From the NCBI RefSeq assembly GCF_000025265.1, contig NC_013739.1, positions 1,054,001 to 1,118,000 on the forward strand: DNA of 64,000 nucleotides, read 5' to 3'. A program made the translations under genes and the position numbers. The stretch's first letter is position 1. Each line of letters starts with the position of its first letter. Positions 39,996 to 48,955 of this stretch are shown in pieces. The DNA is from Conexibacter woesei DSM 14684. Its GTDB lineage: Bacteria; Actinomycetota; Thermoleophilia; Solirubrobacterales; Solirubrobacteraceae. Below the pieces are notes generated by a model. It did no database searches. It worked only from the letters and a program-made list of their open reading frames with translations, and was not told where the DNA came from.

Positions 39996-41516
39996 ATGCA
40001 ACCGACACCTTCGACCACCCCATCCGCACGCGAGCCGGCCGATCCGCGCCGCTGGTGGCTGCTCACGCTCGTCGCGATCGCCGAGCTGATGATCATCCTC
40101 GACATCTACATCGTCAACATCGCGCTGCCGTCTGCCCAGAGCGCGCTGGAGATACCCGACGCGAGCCGCCACTGGGTCGTGACGGCGTACGCGATCACCT
40201 TCGGTGGACTGCTGCTGCTCGGCGGTCGCGTCGGCGACTACTGGGGCCGCAAGCGCACGTTCACGTTGTCGCTTGTCGGCTTCGGCGTCGCGTCGGCGCT
40301 CGGCGGCGCCGCCTGGTCGCCTGAGCTGCTGTTCGCGGCCCGCGCGCTGCAGGGCGTCTTCGCCGCGCTGATGGCGCCGGCGATCCTGTCACTGCTGTTC
40401 GTCACGTTCACCGACCCGCGCGAGCGAGCGAAGGCGTTCGGCGTCTGGGGCGCGGTCGCCGGCACCGGCAGCGCGATCGGCCTGCTGCTCGGCGGCGTCT
40501 TCACCGAGTACGCCTCGTGGCGCTGGACGCTGCTCGTCAACGTCCCGGTCGCGGTCGCGCTCGCCGTCGCCGCATGGTGGATCGTCAGGGAGAGCCGCAC
40601 CGACGGCGAGACGCGCTACGACATCCCGGGCGCGCTGACCTCGACGCTCGGCGTGACCGCGCTCGTCTACGGCTTCACCCGCGCCGAGAGCGACGGCTGG
40701 GGCGCCCCGGTCACGCTCGCGCTGCTGGCCGCCGGCGTCGCGCTGATCGTCGCGTTCGTCGCGATCGAGCGGCGCTCGGCGAACCCGCTGCTGCCGCTGC
40801 GTGTGCTGACCGATCGCAACCGCGCCGGCTCGTTCGCCGCGAACGCGCTGTTCGCGGGGGCGATCTTCTCCTACGGCGTCTTCCTCGTGTATTACCTGCA
40901 GGGCAGCCGCGGCTACTCGGCGATCGAGTCCGGTCTCGCGATCCTGCCGCTCACGCTGGCTGCGATCGCGTTCGTCTCGATCGGCGCACGCCTGCTGCCG
41001 CGCGTCGGGCCGCGGCCGCTGACGGTCGGCGGCTTCGCGATCGGCGCCGTCGGGCTCGGCTGGCTGGCGTTGATCGGCGAGGACACGTCCTACATGGCGG
41101 TCGTCTTCCCCGGGCTCGTCCTGCTCGGCATCGCGGCTGGGCTGGTGTGGCCGGTGCTGAGCAACACGGCGCTCGTCGGCGTGCAGCCGCGCGACGCCGG
41201 CGCGGCGAGCGGGATGGTGAGCGTCGCCCAGCAGCTCGGCGGCGCGCTCACGGTCGCGTTCCTCAACACGCTCGCGGCGAGCATCGCCGAGGGGCGGGTC
41301 GAGCGCGACGGCGACGCCGCGCTCGCCGCGGGCCTGATCGACGGCTACGCGGCGACGTTCGCGGTCGGCGGCGGGCTGATGCTGCTCGGCGCGGTCGTCT
41401 CGCTGCTGACGATCACGCGCCGGCTGCCGGCGTCCGAGCAGGACGCCGAGCTGCCGGACCCCGAGCTGCCGGCCGTGAACGAGGAGCCGGCCGTCGCCGG
41501 CGCGCGGGCGGCGTGA
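39996..41516 (+). CDS. MFS exporter, DHA2 (14-TMS) family
   Basis: This 506-residue transporter has about fourteen hydrophobic segments, motif A GGRVGDYWGRKRTF and the N-terminal LDIYIVNIALPSAQ typical of drug:H+ antiporters, plus motif C-like GAVAGTGSAIGLLLGG. It should export a toxic or secreted small molecule. The 139-base gap to the divergent LuxR gene contains a C-run/G-run dyad around 39893-39910 that could be a binding site. A hairpin terminator follows inside the next gene. Confidence 0.9.
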   Translation: MQPTPSTTPSAREPADPRRWWLLTLVAIAELMIILDIYIVNIALPSAQSALEIPDASRHWVVTAYAITFGGLLLLGGRVGDYWGRKRTFTLSLVGFGVASALGGAAWSPELLFAARALQGVFAALMAPAILSLLFVTFTDPRERAKAFGVWGAVAGTGSAIGLLLGGVFTEYASWRWTLLVNVPVAVALAVAAWWIVRESRTDGETRYDIPGALTSTLGVTALVYGFTRAESDGWGAPVTLALLAAGVALIVAFVAIERRSANPLLPLRVLTDRNRAGSFAANALFAGAIFSYGVFLVYYLQGSRGYSAIESGLAILPLTLAAIAFVSIGARLLPRVGPRPLTVGGFAIGAVGLGWLALIGEDTSYMAVVFPGLVLLGIAAGLVWPVLSNTALVGVQPRDAGAASGMVSVAQQLGGALTVAFLNTLAASIAEGRVERDGDAALAAGLIDGYAATFAVGGGLMLLGAVVSLLTITRRLPASEQDAELPDPELPAVNEEPAVAGARAA

Positions 41517-41530
41517 CGCCGCTCCGCGCC

Positions 41531-41956
41531 TCAGCCGGGCTCGCCGTGCGCGGTCGCGATCAGCGACCGCGCACCGCCGCGGTCGCGGTGCTCGCAGAGG
41601 TAGATCCCCTGCCAGGTGCCGAGCGCGAGCCGGCCTCCGGCGATCGGCAGCGTCAGCGACGGTCCGAGCAGGCTCGCCTTGACGTGCGCGGGCATGTCGT
41701 CGTCACCCTCCGCGGTGTGGGTCCAGTACGGCGCGCGCTCCGGGACCGCCTGGTCGAACCACGCCTCGAAGTCGCGCCGCACGCTGGGGTCGGCGTTCTC
41801 GTTGAGCGCGAGCGACGCGGACGTGTGGAGGATGTGGAGGTGGAGCAGGCCGGCGCTCAGCTCGCGCAGCTCCGGCAGCGCCGCGACGATCTCGCGCGTG
41901 ATCAGGTGGAAACCGCGCGGATGGGGCTCGACGCGCAGCTGTCGCTGGATCCACAT
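41531..41956 (-). CDS. YjbQ family (UPF0047) protein
   Basis: This 141-residue protein matches the YjbQ fold: ITREIVAALPEL, LHLHILHTSASLALNENADPSVRRDFE, AHVKASLLGPSLTLPIAGGRLALGTWQGIYLCEHRD. Members bind metal through conserved His residues and weak thiamine-phosphate-synthase activity has been reported; the physiological role is uncertain. Its 3' end carries the terminator of the convergent MFS gene. Confidence 0.92.
   Translation of the reverse strand: MWIQRQLRVEPHPRGFHLITREIVAALPELRELSAGLLHLHILHTSASLALNENADPSVRRDFEAWFDQAVPERAPYWTHTAEGDDDMPAHVKASLLGPSLTLPIAGGRLALGTWQGIYLCEHRDRGGARSLIATAHGEPG
41546..41574 (+). terminator. Terminator of the MFS gene within the yjbQ-like coding region
   Basis: A perfect 12-bp stem (41546-41557 with 41563-41574) with loop GATCA lies 30 bases after the MFS stop and inside the last codons of the convergent YjbQ gene, so terminator and coding sequence are shared. 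Confidence 0.7.
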
Positions 41957-41977
41957 CGGCTGGACGCTAGCGCGTCG

Positions 41978-42253
41978 TCAGTCCAGGAGCCGAGCGATGC
42001 GCATGTCGACCCGCTCGCCGCGGAACGGGACGCCCTCCGCCTCCAGCAGCGCGCGCTGGCGCGCGCCCATCGCGAGCGAGCCGTCGGCCCGCACGATCCG
42101 GTGCCAGGGGACGTCGGCGTCGGTCCCCGCGAGCACGGTGCCGGCGAACCGCGGCGCACCGGGGGAGACGTCGCCGTAGGTGCGAACGAATCCCTCGGGG
42201 GTGGCGCGGACGCGCGCGAGCACGCGCGCGACGTTCTCAGACGACCTTCTCAT
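41978..42253 (-). CDS. Alkyltransferase-like (ATL) DNA-repair protein
   Basis: This 91-residue protein has the O6-alkylguanine-DNA-methyltransferase C-terminal DNA-binding fold (RVLARVRATPEGFVRTYGDVSPGAPRFAGTVL) but reads PWHRIV where MGMT has PCHRV, so the acceptor cysteine is tryptophan. ATL proteins bind alkylated guanine and pass the lesion to nucleotide-excision repair. It precedes the YjbQ gene by 21 bases and may be cotranscribed. Confidence 0.92.
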   Translation of the reverse strand: MRRSSENVARVLARVRATPEGFVRTYGDVSPGAPRFAGTVLAGTDADVPWHRIVRADGSLAMGARQRALLEAEGVPFRGERVDMRIARLLD

Positions 42254-42274
42254 GCCGCCAGAGTAGCGTCGCGA

Positions 42275-42306
42275 CACTATCTCGACCAATACGGTCGGGA
42301 ATAGTG
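42275..42306. promoter_or_regulatory. Inverted repeat upstream of the sulfinate/sulfonate-binding-like gene
   Basis: CACTAT (42275-42280) and ATAGTG (42301-42306) flank an inner dyad TCGACC/GGTCGG, giving a 32-base palindromic region in an unusually AT-containing gap. It resembles an operator for a sulfur- or redox-responsive regulator. It lies about 130 bases before ATG 42438 and 22 bases before the divergent ATL gene. Confidence 0.55.
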
Positions 42307-42437
42307 CTATGGTGCTGCGGGATGGCAAATAGGGCAAAGTCGATCGCTTATCGGACGAATCGAGGGAGCAGGTCCGGGGACGCCTCGACGAGCAGCGATC
42401 GGCTTTGCCCGTCCTTCCCCCACAGGAGCGTGTGCCG

Positions 42438-43346
42438 ATGAGCCTCGAAGAGATCCTCGCGCCCAGTGCGGCGCGACCCCGCCCGGCCGCGGCCGTGTCC
42501 GACCTCGCCGAGCGCCTCGGCTGGCTCGACGGCGCCGCGCTCGAGGATCGCACGCGCTGGTTCCGCGAGGGCGACAACGTCACCGCGCTCCACGCTCGCA
42601 GCGACGGCCGGCCGACGCGCCTCGTCGGCCTCACCTGGATCGACGGCTACCAGGGCGTCCTGTCGCTCCCCGGCACGGGGATCGCCGAACCGGCGCAGCT
42701 CGCGGGCCGCCGCCTCGGGTTGCCGCGGCGCGACGACGGGCAGCCGATCGACGTGCAGCGCGCCGAGGCCAGCCGTGGCTTCCACGCCGCCACCGCGCTC
42801 GCGTGCCTCTTCTCCGACGAGTTCGAGTACGCCGACGTCGCGGTCGAGCGCGCGCGCGGCGACGAGGAACCCTACGCGGCCGAGGCGGCGGCGCTGCTGC
42901 ACGGCGAGGTCGACGCGATCTACGTCGCCGGCCGCGCCGGTCGCGCGCTCGCCGACAGGATCGGCGCCGTCGAGGTCGTCGACCTCGGCGCGCACCTCGA
43001 CCCGGCGGTGCGCGTCAACGCGACGACGCCGGCGGCGCTGACCGTCGACGAGCGGACGCTCGCACGCGAGCCCGACCGCGTCGTCACGCTGCTCGCCGCG
43101 CTGCTGCGCGCCGGCGCCTGGGCCGAGACGCACGAGGACGCGGTTCGCGCCGCCTACGGCCGTCGCGGGATCGAGCAGCAGCTCCACATCGACCTCTCGA
43201 CGCACAAGCTCGCCGCGCTCGGCGCGCAGAAGGACTTCCTGCTGACGCACGGCTTCCTCACCGCGGACGTCGACACGGCGGCATGGGCCGATCCCGGCCC
43301 GCTGGCGGCGGCGCGGGAGCGCGTCGCGAACGAGTCGCGCCGCTAG
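42438..43346 (+). CDS. DszB-like / NMT1-SsuA-fold substrate-binding-like protein
   Basis: This 302-residue protein lacks a signal peptide or lipobox. LTWIDGYQGVLSLPGTGIAEPAQLAGRRLGLPRR and ASRGFHAATALACLF recall the periplasmic-binding fold of sulfonate-binding proteins and of DszB, the 2-(2-hydroxyphenyl)benzenesulfinate desulfinase, which is cytosolic. AGGAG nine bases upstream supports the start. No permease, ATPase or monooxygenase gene is beside it. It may be a free-standing desulfinase-like enzyme. Its stop overlaps that of the convergent kgd gene within a CTAG. Confidence 0.6.
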   Translation: MSLEEILAPSAARPRPAAAVSDLAERLGWLDGAALEDRTRWFREGDNVTALHARSDGRPTRLVGLTWIDGYQGVLSLPGTGIAEPAQLAGRRLGLPRRDDGQPIDVQRAEASRGFHAATALACLFSDEFEYADVAVERARGDEEPYAAEAAALLHGEVDAIYVAGRAGRALADRIGAVEVVDLGAHLDPAVRVNATTPAALTVDERTLAREPDRVVTLLAALLRAGAWAETHEDAVRAAYGRRGIEQQLHIDLSTHKLAALGAQKDFLLTHGFLTADVDTAAWADPGPLAAARERVANESRR

Positions 43347-46300
43347 CGCTCGCCCGGCAGCTTCACCGGGTACATCCCGACGGGGCGGGAGAGGTCGAGC
43401 GCGGTCTCGACGATGCGGCGCTGCTCGGCGGCGTGGGCCGCCGGGTAGCCCTCGGCGGTCGAGGCGCGCTCGGGCCGGCCGATGTAGCCGAAGTTCAGGT
43501 CGCGCGGGAGGATCTGCATCAGGCGCGGCGACATGTGCGCGCGGGCGCCCATGTTGCGCGGCTCCTCCTGCAGCCACACGACCTCTCTGAGGTTCGGGTA
43601 GCGGTTCACCAGCTCCATCACCTGCGCCTGCGGGAACGGGTAGAGCAGCTCGATGCGGGCGATCGAGACGCCGTCGTTGTCGGCGCGCAGCTCGCTGTTG
43701 ACGAGGTCGTAGTAGACCTTGCCGGTGCAGAGGATCAGGCGCGTGACCTTCTGCTCGTCGACGCGCGGCTCCGCCAGCACGGGGAAGAACTGCGTGTCGG
43801 ACAGATGCTCGATGCGGTTCGTCGCCTGCGGCAGGCGCAGCAGCGACTTCGGCGTCATCACGATCAGCGGGCGCTGCTTGGCGATCTTCGCCTGGCGCCG
43901 CAGCAGGTGGAAGTACTGCGCCGGCGTCGACGGGTATGCGACGCGGATGTTGCCCTCCGCCGCGAGCTGGAGGAAGCGCTCCAGGCGTGCGGAGGAGTGC
44001 TCCGGGCCCGAGCCTTCGTAGGCGTGCGGGAGCAGCAGCGTCAGGCGGCTCGACTGGCCCCACTTCGCGAGGCCGGAGACGATGAACTGGTCGATGATGA
44101 CCTGGGCGCTGTTGGCGAAGTCGCCGAACTGGCCCTCCCACAGCACGAGCGTCTCAGGACCCTCTTGCGAGTACCCGTACTCGAAGCCCATCGCCGCGAT
44201 CTCCGACAGCGGCGAGTTGTGCAGCTCCATCGGCGCGAGCGCGTCGGGCAGGTTCTGGACGGGGCAGTACTCCTGGCCCGTCTTCGGGTCGTGCAGAACG
44301 AGGTGGCGCTGGGAAAAGGTCCCGCGCTCGGCGTCCTGGCCGGTGAGGCGGATCGGCGTGCCCTCGGTCAGCAGCGAGGCGAACGCCAGCTGCTCGGCCT
44401 GCGCCCACGTGATGCCGCCGTCGGCGCCGACGGCCTCGCGGCGCTGATCCAGCGAGCGCACCAGCTTCGGGTGGATCGTGAAGCCCTCCGGCACGCGCAG
44501 GAGGTCGTCGTTGAGTCTGCGCAGGCGGTCGGCGTCGACGGCCGTGGGGACCTCCGGGGAGGGCGTGCGGTCGAGCTTGTACTCGCCGGTGCCCTGCTCG
44601 ACCGGGCTGGCGGCCGCGAGCCGCGCCTTCAGCTCCTGGTGCTGCTCGGTCAGCTTCTGCCAGACCTCGTTCGTGATCGCGTCGACGTCGTCCTGCGTCA
44701 CGACCCCGGCATCGACGAGCTGCTTGCCGAACAGCTGCGGCATCGTCGGATGTCTTCTGATTCTCGTGTACATCTCCGGCTGCGTGTACGCCGGCTCGTC
44801 CGCCTCGTTGTGACCGAAGCGGCGGTACCCGATCAGGTCGATGACGACGTCGTGGCCGAACTCCTGCCGGTAGGCGTGCGCGAGGCGCACCGCCGCGACG
44901 CTGGCGGCGACGTCGTCGGCGTTGACGTGGATGATCGGGACGTCGAAGCCCTTCGCCATGTCCGACGCCCAGCGCGTCGAGCGCGCGTCGTCCGGGTCGG
45001 TGGTGAAGCCGACCTGGTTGTTCTGGATCAGGTGGATCGTGCCGCCGACCGTGTAGCCGTCGAGCGCCTGCAGGTTGAACGTCTCCGCCACGACGCCCTG
45101 GCCGGGGAAGGCGGCGTCGCCGTGGAGGACGATCGGGAAGGCGGCGTTGGTGTCCTGGTGGGCATGCGGGCCCTGGCGCGTCGTCTGCGCGGCGCGTGTG
45201 GCGCCGGTCGCGACGGGCGCGACGTACTCCAGGTGCGACGGGTTCGACTCGAGGCGGACGACGATCTCCTCGCCGCCGGCGACCTCGAACGAGCCGCGCG
45301 CGCCATGGTGGTACTTGACGTCGCCGGTGCCGCCGTCCGGGATCGAGGTGATCACGTCGAGCGTCGAGACGCCCTCGAACTCGGCGAAGATCGAGCCGTA
45401 GGAGCGGCGCAGGTTGTGCGCCAGCACGTTGAGGCGGCCGCGGTGGGCCATGCCGATGACGACCTCGCGGCCGCCGCGCGTCGCGGCGAGCCTGACCAGC
45501 TCGTCGATCATCGGGACCGTCATGTCGAGGCCCTCGATCGAGAACTGCTTCTGCCCGAGGTACGCCTTGTGCATGAAGCGCTCGAACGCGTCGACCTCGA
45601 TCAGGCGGCGCAGCAGCGTCTTCTGCTCGTCGGCCGTGAGCGGCTTGCGGAACGCGCCGGTCTCGATCTTCTCGCGCAGCCAGACGCGCTGGCGGTGCGA
45701 GGAGATGTGCTCGATCTCGTACGCGATCGTGCCGCAGTAGGTCTCGCGCAGATGCGGGAGCGCGTCGGCGAAGGTCGCGCCCGGGACGCCCATCCGCATG
45801 ATGCGGGCGGGGATCTGCGCCATCAGCTCCGGCGTCAGGCCGAGCGGCTCGGGATCGAGGCCGGAGTCGCCGACCGGCTCGGAGCCGAGCGGGTCCAGCC
45901 GCGCGGCGAGGTGGCCGTGCGTGCGGTGTGCCTTCAGCAGCGACACCGCCGCCTGGACGGCCTGCAGCAGCTCCTCGCTCGGCGGCGCGCCGACGGCGGC
46001 CGGTGCGGCGGCGGCAGGAGCGGCGAGCGCGGCCTGCGCCGCGGGCGCCGGCGGGGGCGGAAGCGCGGGCAGCTCGGCGCCGAGGTCCTTGAAGACGGTC
46101 TCGTAGAAGCCGTCCTCACCCTGGAGCAGCTGCTCGATCCGCTGCAGGAAGCGCCCAGACTCGGCGCCCTGGATGATCCGGTGGTCGTACGTCGAGGTCA
46201 TCGACATGACCTTCTCGGCGCCGATCAGCTCGCCGATCGCGCCGAGCCCGACGGGGTAGGCGATCGAGCCGGTCGCGACGATCGTGCCCTGGCCGACCAT

Positions 46301-47620
46301 CAGCCGCGGGACCGACGCGACGGTGCCGATGCCGCCGGGGTTCGTCAGCGTGACGTTGCCGCCGGTCAGGTCGTCGGCCGTCAGCGAGTTCGTGCGCGCC
46401 TTCTCGACGAGCGCGTTGTACGCGTCGAGGAAGCCCTTGAACGAGAGCGTGTCGGCGCCTCTGATGACCGGCACCATCAGCGTGCGGCTGCCGTCCTTCT
46501 TCTCGACGTCGACGGCGAGGCCGAGGTTGACGGCACCGTCGTCGACGCGGTGCGGCTTGCCGTCGATCTCGGCGAAGTGGTGGGCCATCACCGGCAGATC
46601 CTCGCCGGCCTTCGCGATCGCGTAGGCGATCAGGTGCGTGAACGAGACCTTGATGCCGGCGGCCTTCAGCTGCTTGCGGCGCGCGTCGAGCGTCGTCACC
46701 GTCAGCGTCCGGAACGAGGTCGCCGTCGGGATCGAGCGCGACTCGTCCATGTATCTGGCGAGCATCGCCGCGCCGCCCTTGATCAGCGTCGAGCCGGCGG
46801 GCTTGTCGGCGGTCGCGGCCTTGCCGTTGGTCGACGCGCCACCGTTCTTGGCGGCGGTCAGGACGTCGTCCTTGACGACGCGGCCGGCGCGGCCGGAGCC
46901 GGCGACGCGGTCGAGCTGGACGCCGAGCGCGGCAGCGACGCGGCGGGCGACCGGGGAGGCGTTGCCGCTGGTGTCGACCGCGGTGGAGGCGGGGGCGGCG
47001 GCGGATGCGGTCGCGCCGTCGGCGCTCGGCGCGGCGGCGGGAGCGGCGCCGCCTGTGGTTCCCGTCATGCGTGCGAGCACCTGGCCGACCGTGACGGTGT
47101 CACCGGCGGCGGCGAGGATCTCCGTGACGGTGCCGCTCGCGGGCGAGGGGACCTCGGCGTCGACCTTGTCGGTCGAGATCTCGACGATCGTCTCGTCCTC
47201 GGCGATCGTGCCGCCGGGCTCGACGTGCCATTCGAGGATCACGCCCTCGTTGACCGACTCGCCCATCTGCGGCATGACGATCTCGATCTCGGTCGCCTCC
47301 GTCGTGGTGGAGGCGGAGGGCCCGGGCTCGTCGGCCGGAGCGGCAGGAGCCGCCGGGGCGGCCGCGCCGTCGCTCGGCGCGATCTCGGCGATGACGGCGC
47401 CGACGGCGACGGTGTCACCCTCGGCGGCGAGGATTCTGATGACGGTGCCGGTGATCGGCGCGGGCACTTCGGCGTCGACCTTGTCCGTCGAGATCTCGAC
47501 GAGCGTTTCGTCGGCCTCGATGGTGTCGCCCTCGGCCTTGTGCCATTCGAGGACGACGCCTTCGTTGACCGACTCTCCCATCTGGGGGAGGACGACTTGG
47601 ACTGTGGTGTCCACCGACAT
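43343..47620 (-). CDS. kgd: Lipoyl-E2-E1 fused 2-oxoglutarate dehydrogenase
   Basis: This giant protein of about 1425 residues joins parts normally on separate chains. Two lipoyl domains (lysines K47 and K152, both in EISTDKVDAEV) are followed by a peripheral-subunit-binding domain (about 219-256), an E2 succinyltransferase core with TYDHRIIQGAE (His480), a Pro/Ala linker (about 515-545) and a full E1o part (HRTHGHLAARLDPLG; GMAHRGRLNVLAHN; GRRFGHNEADEP-like RRFGHNEADEPAYTQ). The classical actinobacterial Kgd/OdhA has the E2 core and E1 but no lipoyl domain. Here the lipoyl arms are built in, so no separate SucB should be needed, only E3. ATG 47620 is chosen over a GTG at 47659. Confidence 0.93.
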   Translation of the reverse strand: MSVDTTVQVVLPQMGESVNEGVVLEWHKAEGDTIEADETLVEISTDKVDAEVPAPITGTVIRILAAEGDTVAVGAVIAEIAPSDGAAAPAAPAAPADEPGPSASTTTEATEIEIVMPQMGESVNEGVILEWHVEPGGTIAEDETIVEISTDKVDAEVPSPASGTVTEILAAAGDTVTVGQVLARMTGTTGGAAPAAAPSADGATASAAAPASTAVDTSGNASPVARRVAAALGVQLDRVAGSGRAGRVVKDDVLTAAKNGGASTNGKAATADKPAGSTLIKGGAAMLARYMDESRSIPTATSFRTLTVTTLDARRKQLKAAGIKVSFTHLIAYAIAKAGEDLPVMAHHFAEIDGKPHRVDDGAVNLGLAVDVEKKDGSRTLMVPVIRGADTLSFKGFLDAYNALVEKARTNSLTADDLTGGNVTLTNPGGIGTVASVPRLMVGQGTIVATGSIAYPVGLGAIGELIGAEKVMSMTSTYDHRIIQGAESGRFLQRIEQLLQGEDGFYETVFKDLGAELPALPPPPAPAAQAALAAPAAAAPAAVGAPPSEELLQAVQAAVSLLKAHRTHGHLAARLDPLGSEPVGDSGLDPEPLGLTPELMAQIPARIMRMGVPGATFADALPHLRETYCGTIAYEIEHISSHRQRVWLREKIETGAFRKPLTADEQKTLLRRLIEVDAFERFMHKAYLGQKQFSIEGLDMTVPMIDELVRLAATRGGREVVIGMAHRGRLNVLAHNLRRSYGSIFAEFEGVSTLDVITSIPDGGTGDVKYHHGARGSFEVAGGEEIVVRLESNPSHLEYVAPVATGATRAAQTTRQGPHAHQDTNAAFPIVLHGDAAFPGQGVVAETFNLQALDGYTVGGTIHLIQNNQVGFTTDPDDARSTRWASDMAKGFDVPIIHVNADDVAASVAAVRLAHAYRQEFGHDVVIDLIGYRRFGHNEADEPAYTQPEMYTRIRRHPTMPQLFGKQLVDAGVVTQDDVDAITNEVWQKLTEQHQELKARLAAASPVEQGTGEYKLDRTPSPEVPTAVDADRLRRLNDDLLRVPEGFTIHPKLVRSLDQRREAVGADGGITWAQAEQLAFASLLTEGTPIRLTGQDAERGTFSQRHLVLHDPKTGQEYCPVQNLPDALAPMELHNSPLSEIAAMGFEYGYSQEGPETLVLWEGQFGDFANSAQVIIDQFIVSGLAKWGQSSRLTLLLPHAYEGSGPEHSSARLERFLQLAAEGNIRVAYPSTPAQYFHLLRRQAKIAKQRPLIVMTPKSLLRLPQATNRIEHLSDTQFFPVLAEPRVDEQKVTRLILCTGKVYYDLVNSELRADNDGVSIARIELLYPFPQAQVMELVNRYPNLREVVWLQEEPRNMGARAHMSPRLMQILPRDLNFGYIGRPERASTAEGYPAAHAAEQRRIVETALDLSRPVGMYPVKLPGER

Positions 47621-47680
47621 CTCGTTGTCTGACAATAGCGATTCGTCGCGGGGAAGCACGTCCCGGTTATCGACGCGCCG

Positions 47681-48091
47681 CTAGGACGGTTGAGCGCCGC
47701 CCGCCGCAGCGCCTGCGCGCCGCCTCCGATGCTCCTCCCAGAGGAACCCGGCGGTGCCCGCGAACGGCCCCAGACCGCCGATCACGGCGACCACGACCGC
47801 GAGCCAGAACGGGATCGTGCGTCGCCGCGCGGCGACGATGCAGAGCAGCGACATGCCGATCCAGAGCAGGCCGTGCGCCCAGCCGAAGATCAGCGTGACG
47901 GTCTCGTTCTCGGGTCCGAGGAAGAAGACGAGCACGACGGCGTAGACGCCGGAGTGCACGAACGACAGGATCTCCAGGAAGCGGAACGACGGGAAACGTG
48001 AAAAGCGGCGGCCTGCGGCCTTGCTTTCCATCCGAAGAACTCGCCTGGCGGCTCGCTCTTCGGCCTCGCTCGGCACGGCCTTGACCCTCAT
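47681..48091 (-). CDS. DUF3817 family membrane protein
   Basis: This 136-residue protein has three hydrophobic segments (FLEILSFVHSGVYAVVLVFFLG; FGWAHGLLWIGMSLLCIVAA; FWLAVVVAVIGGLGPFAGTAGFLW), the usual DUF3817 arrangement with a conserved GWAHG. Function is unknown. Its ATG overlaps the Nudix stop (ATGA), so both are in one operon. It has a basic N-terminus with AGA codons. Confidence 0.85.
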   Translation of the reverse strand: MRVKAVPSEAEERAARRVLRMESKAAGRRFSRFPSFRFLEILSFVHSGVYAVVLVFFLGPENETVTLIFGWAHGLLWIGMSLLCIVAARRRTIPFWLAVVVAVIGGLGPFAGTAGFLWEEHRRRRAGAAAGGAQPS

Positions 48092-48735
48092 GCGAGCAGC
48101 GTCGCCATCCGCCGCACCGTGTCGTCGGCCTCCTGCGGCCACGCTTCGACGTCCGCCGGCCACCAGGCGTGCGCGTCGTGCTCGTCGTCGGGGACGGCCT
48201 CGGCGCCCGGCGGGAGCCAGGCGAGCCCGACGAGGAACGCGAGCCCGTTCGGCGTCGCGGCGAGCGCCTCGACGGTGAGCCGCTCGGGCACGAGCGACCA
48301 CTCCTCCTCCAGCTCGCGCGTCATCGCGTCGACCGGCGACTCGCCGACCTCCACCGCGCCGGCCGCGCCGAGCGTCCAGCGGCCGGTCCAGGAGGCGAGC
48401 CACGGCGCGCGGCGGCCGGCGAGCCAGCGGCCGTCGGCGGCGCGCACGACACAGAGGACCGAGACGCTGCGCGTCGCCTCGCTGCCGACGAGCCGCAGCG
48501 ACCAGCGCGCCGGCTGCAGCTCCAGCTGCAGGCCGCCGTCGCGCTGCTCGAACGCGGCGAGCCGCGCGGCGAGGCCGTCGTGGCTCGGCGAGCCGCGCTC
48601 GCGCAGCGCCGCGAGCGCCTCGTCGGCGGCGGCCTCGTCCTCGGCGCACGGTTCGAACGGCTCCTCGCGCCAGACGCACGTCACCTGGTCGGGCGACCAG
48701 GGTCCGCGCGCGAGCATGTCGTGGGTGACGGCCAC
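48088..48735 (-). CDS. Nudix hydrolase
   Basis: This protein of about 215 residues has the Nudix box GAVEVGESPVDAMTRELEEE (about residues 130-150), binding Mg2+ and hydrolysing a nucleoside diphosphate linked to another group. An N-terminal extension of about 90 residues precedes the fold. The start could be GTG 48735 or ATG 48717. It is the first gene of an operon with the DUF3817 gene. The 220-base gap to the divergent flavoprotein gene shows no distinct motif. Confidence 0.85.
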   Translation of the reverse strand: MAVTHDMLARGPWSPDQVTCVWREEPFEPCAEDEAAADEALAALRERGSPSHDGLAARLAAFEQRDGGLQLELQPARWSLRLVGSEATRSVSVLCVVRAADGRWLAGRRAPWLASWTGRWTLGAAGAVEVGESPVDAMTRELEEEWSLVPERLTVEALAATPNGLAFLVGLAWLPPGAEAVPDDEHDAHAWWPADVEAWPQEADDTVRRMATLLA

Positions 48736-48955
48736 GGACTGAAGGCTAGATGGTTGATGGCGTGGCCGGCGTGGTCGGATGTGCGTGGATCGTGGATGCC
48801 GGGCGTCGCCCGCCGAGCCGACATCGTGGCAGCGCCACTCGTGGGCTCGGCGGGTGGCGATCCGGCGCCGCGAGGCGCGTGCAGACGGCCGTGCCGGTCG
48901 CGTCATCGACCATCTGGTTCGTCACCGGCCACGACGGCGGACTTAGACTCGCGCG

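Noticed and set aside
42803-47632. A 1609-codon open frame antisense to kgd
   Set aside because: It mirrors the coding strand of a clearly recognisable enzyme in very GC-rich DNA; its translation is low-complexity Arg/Asp/Leu/Val/Ala-rich with no motif.
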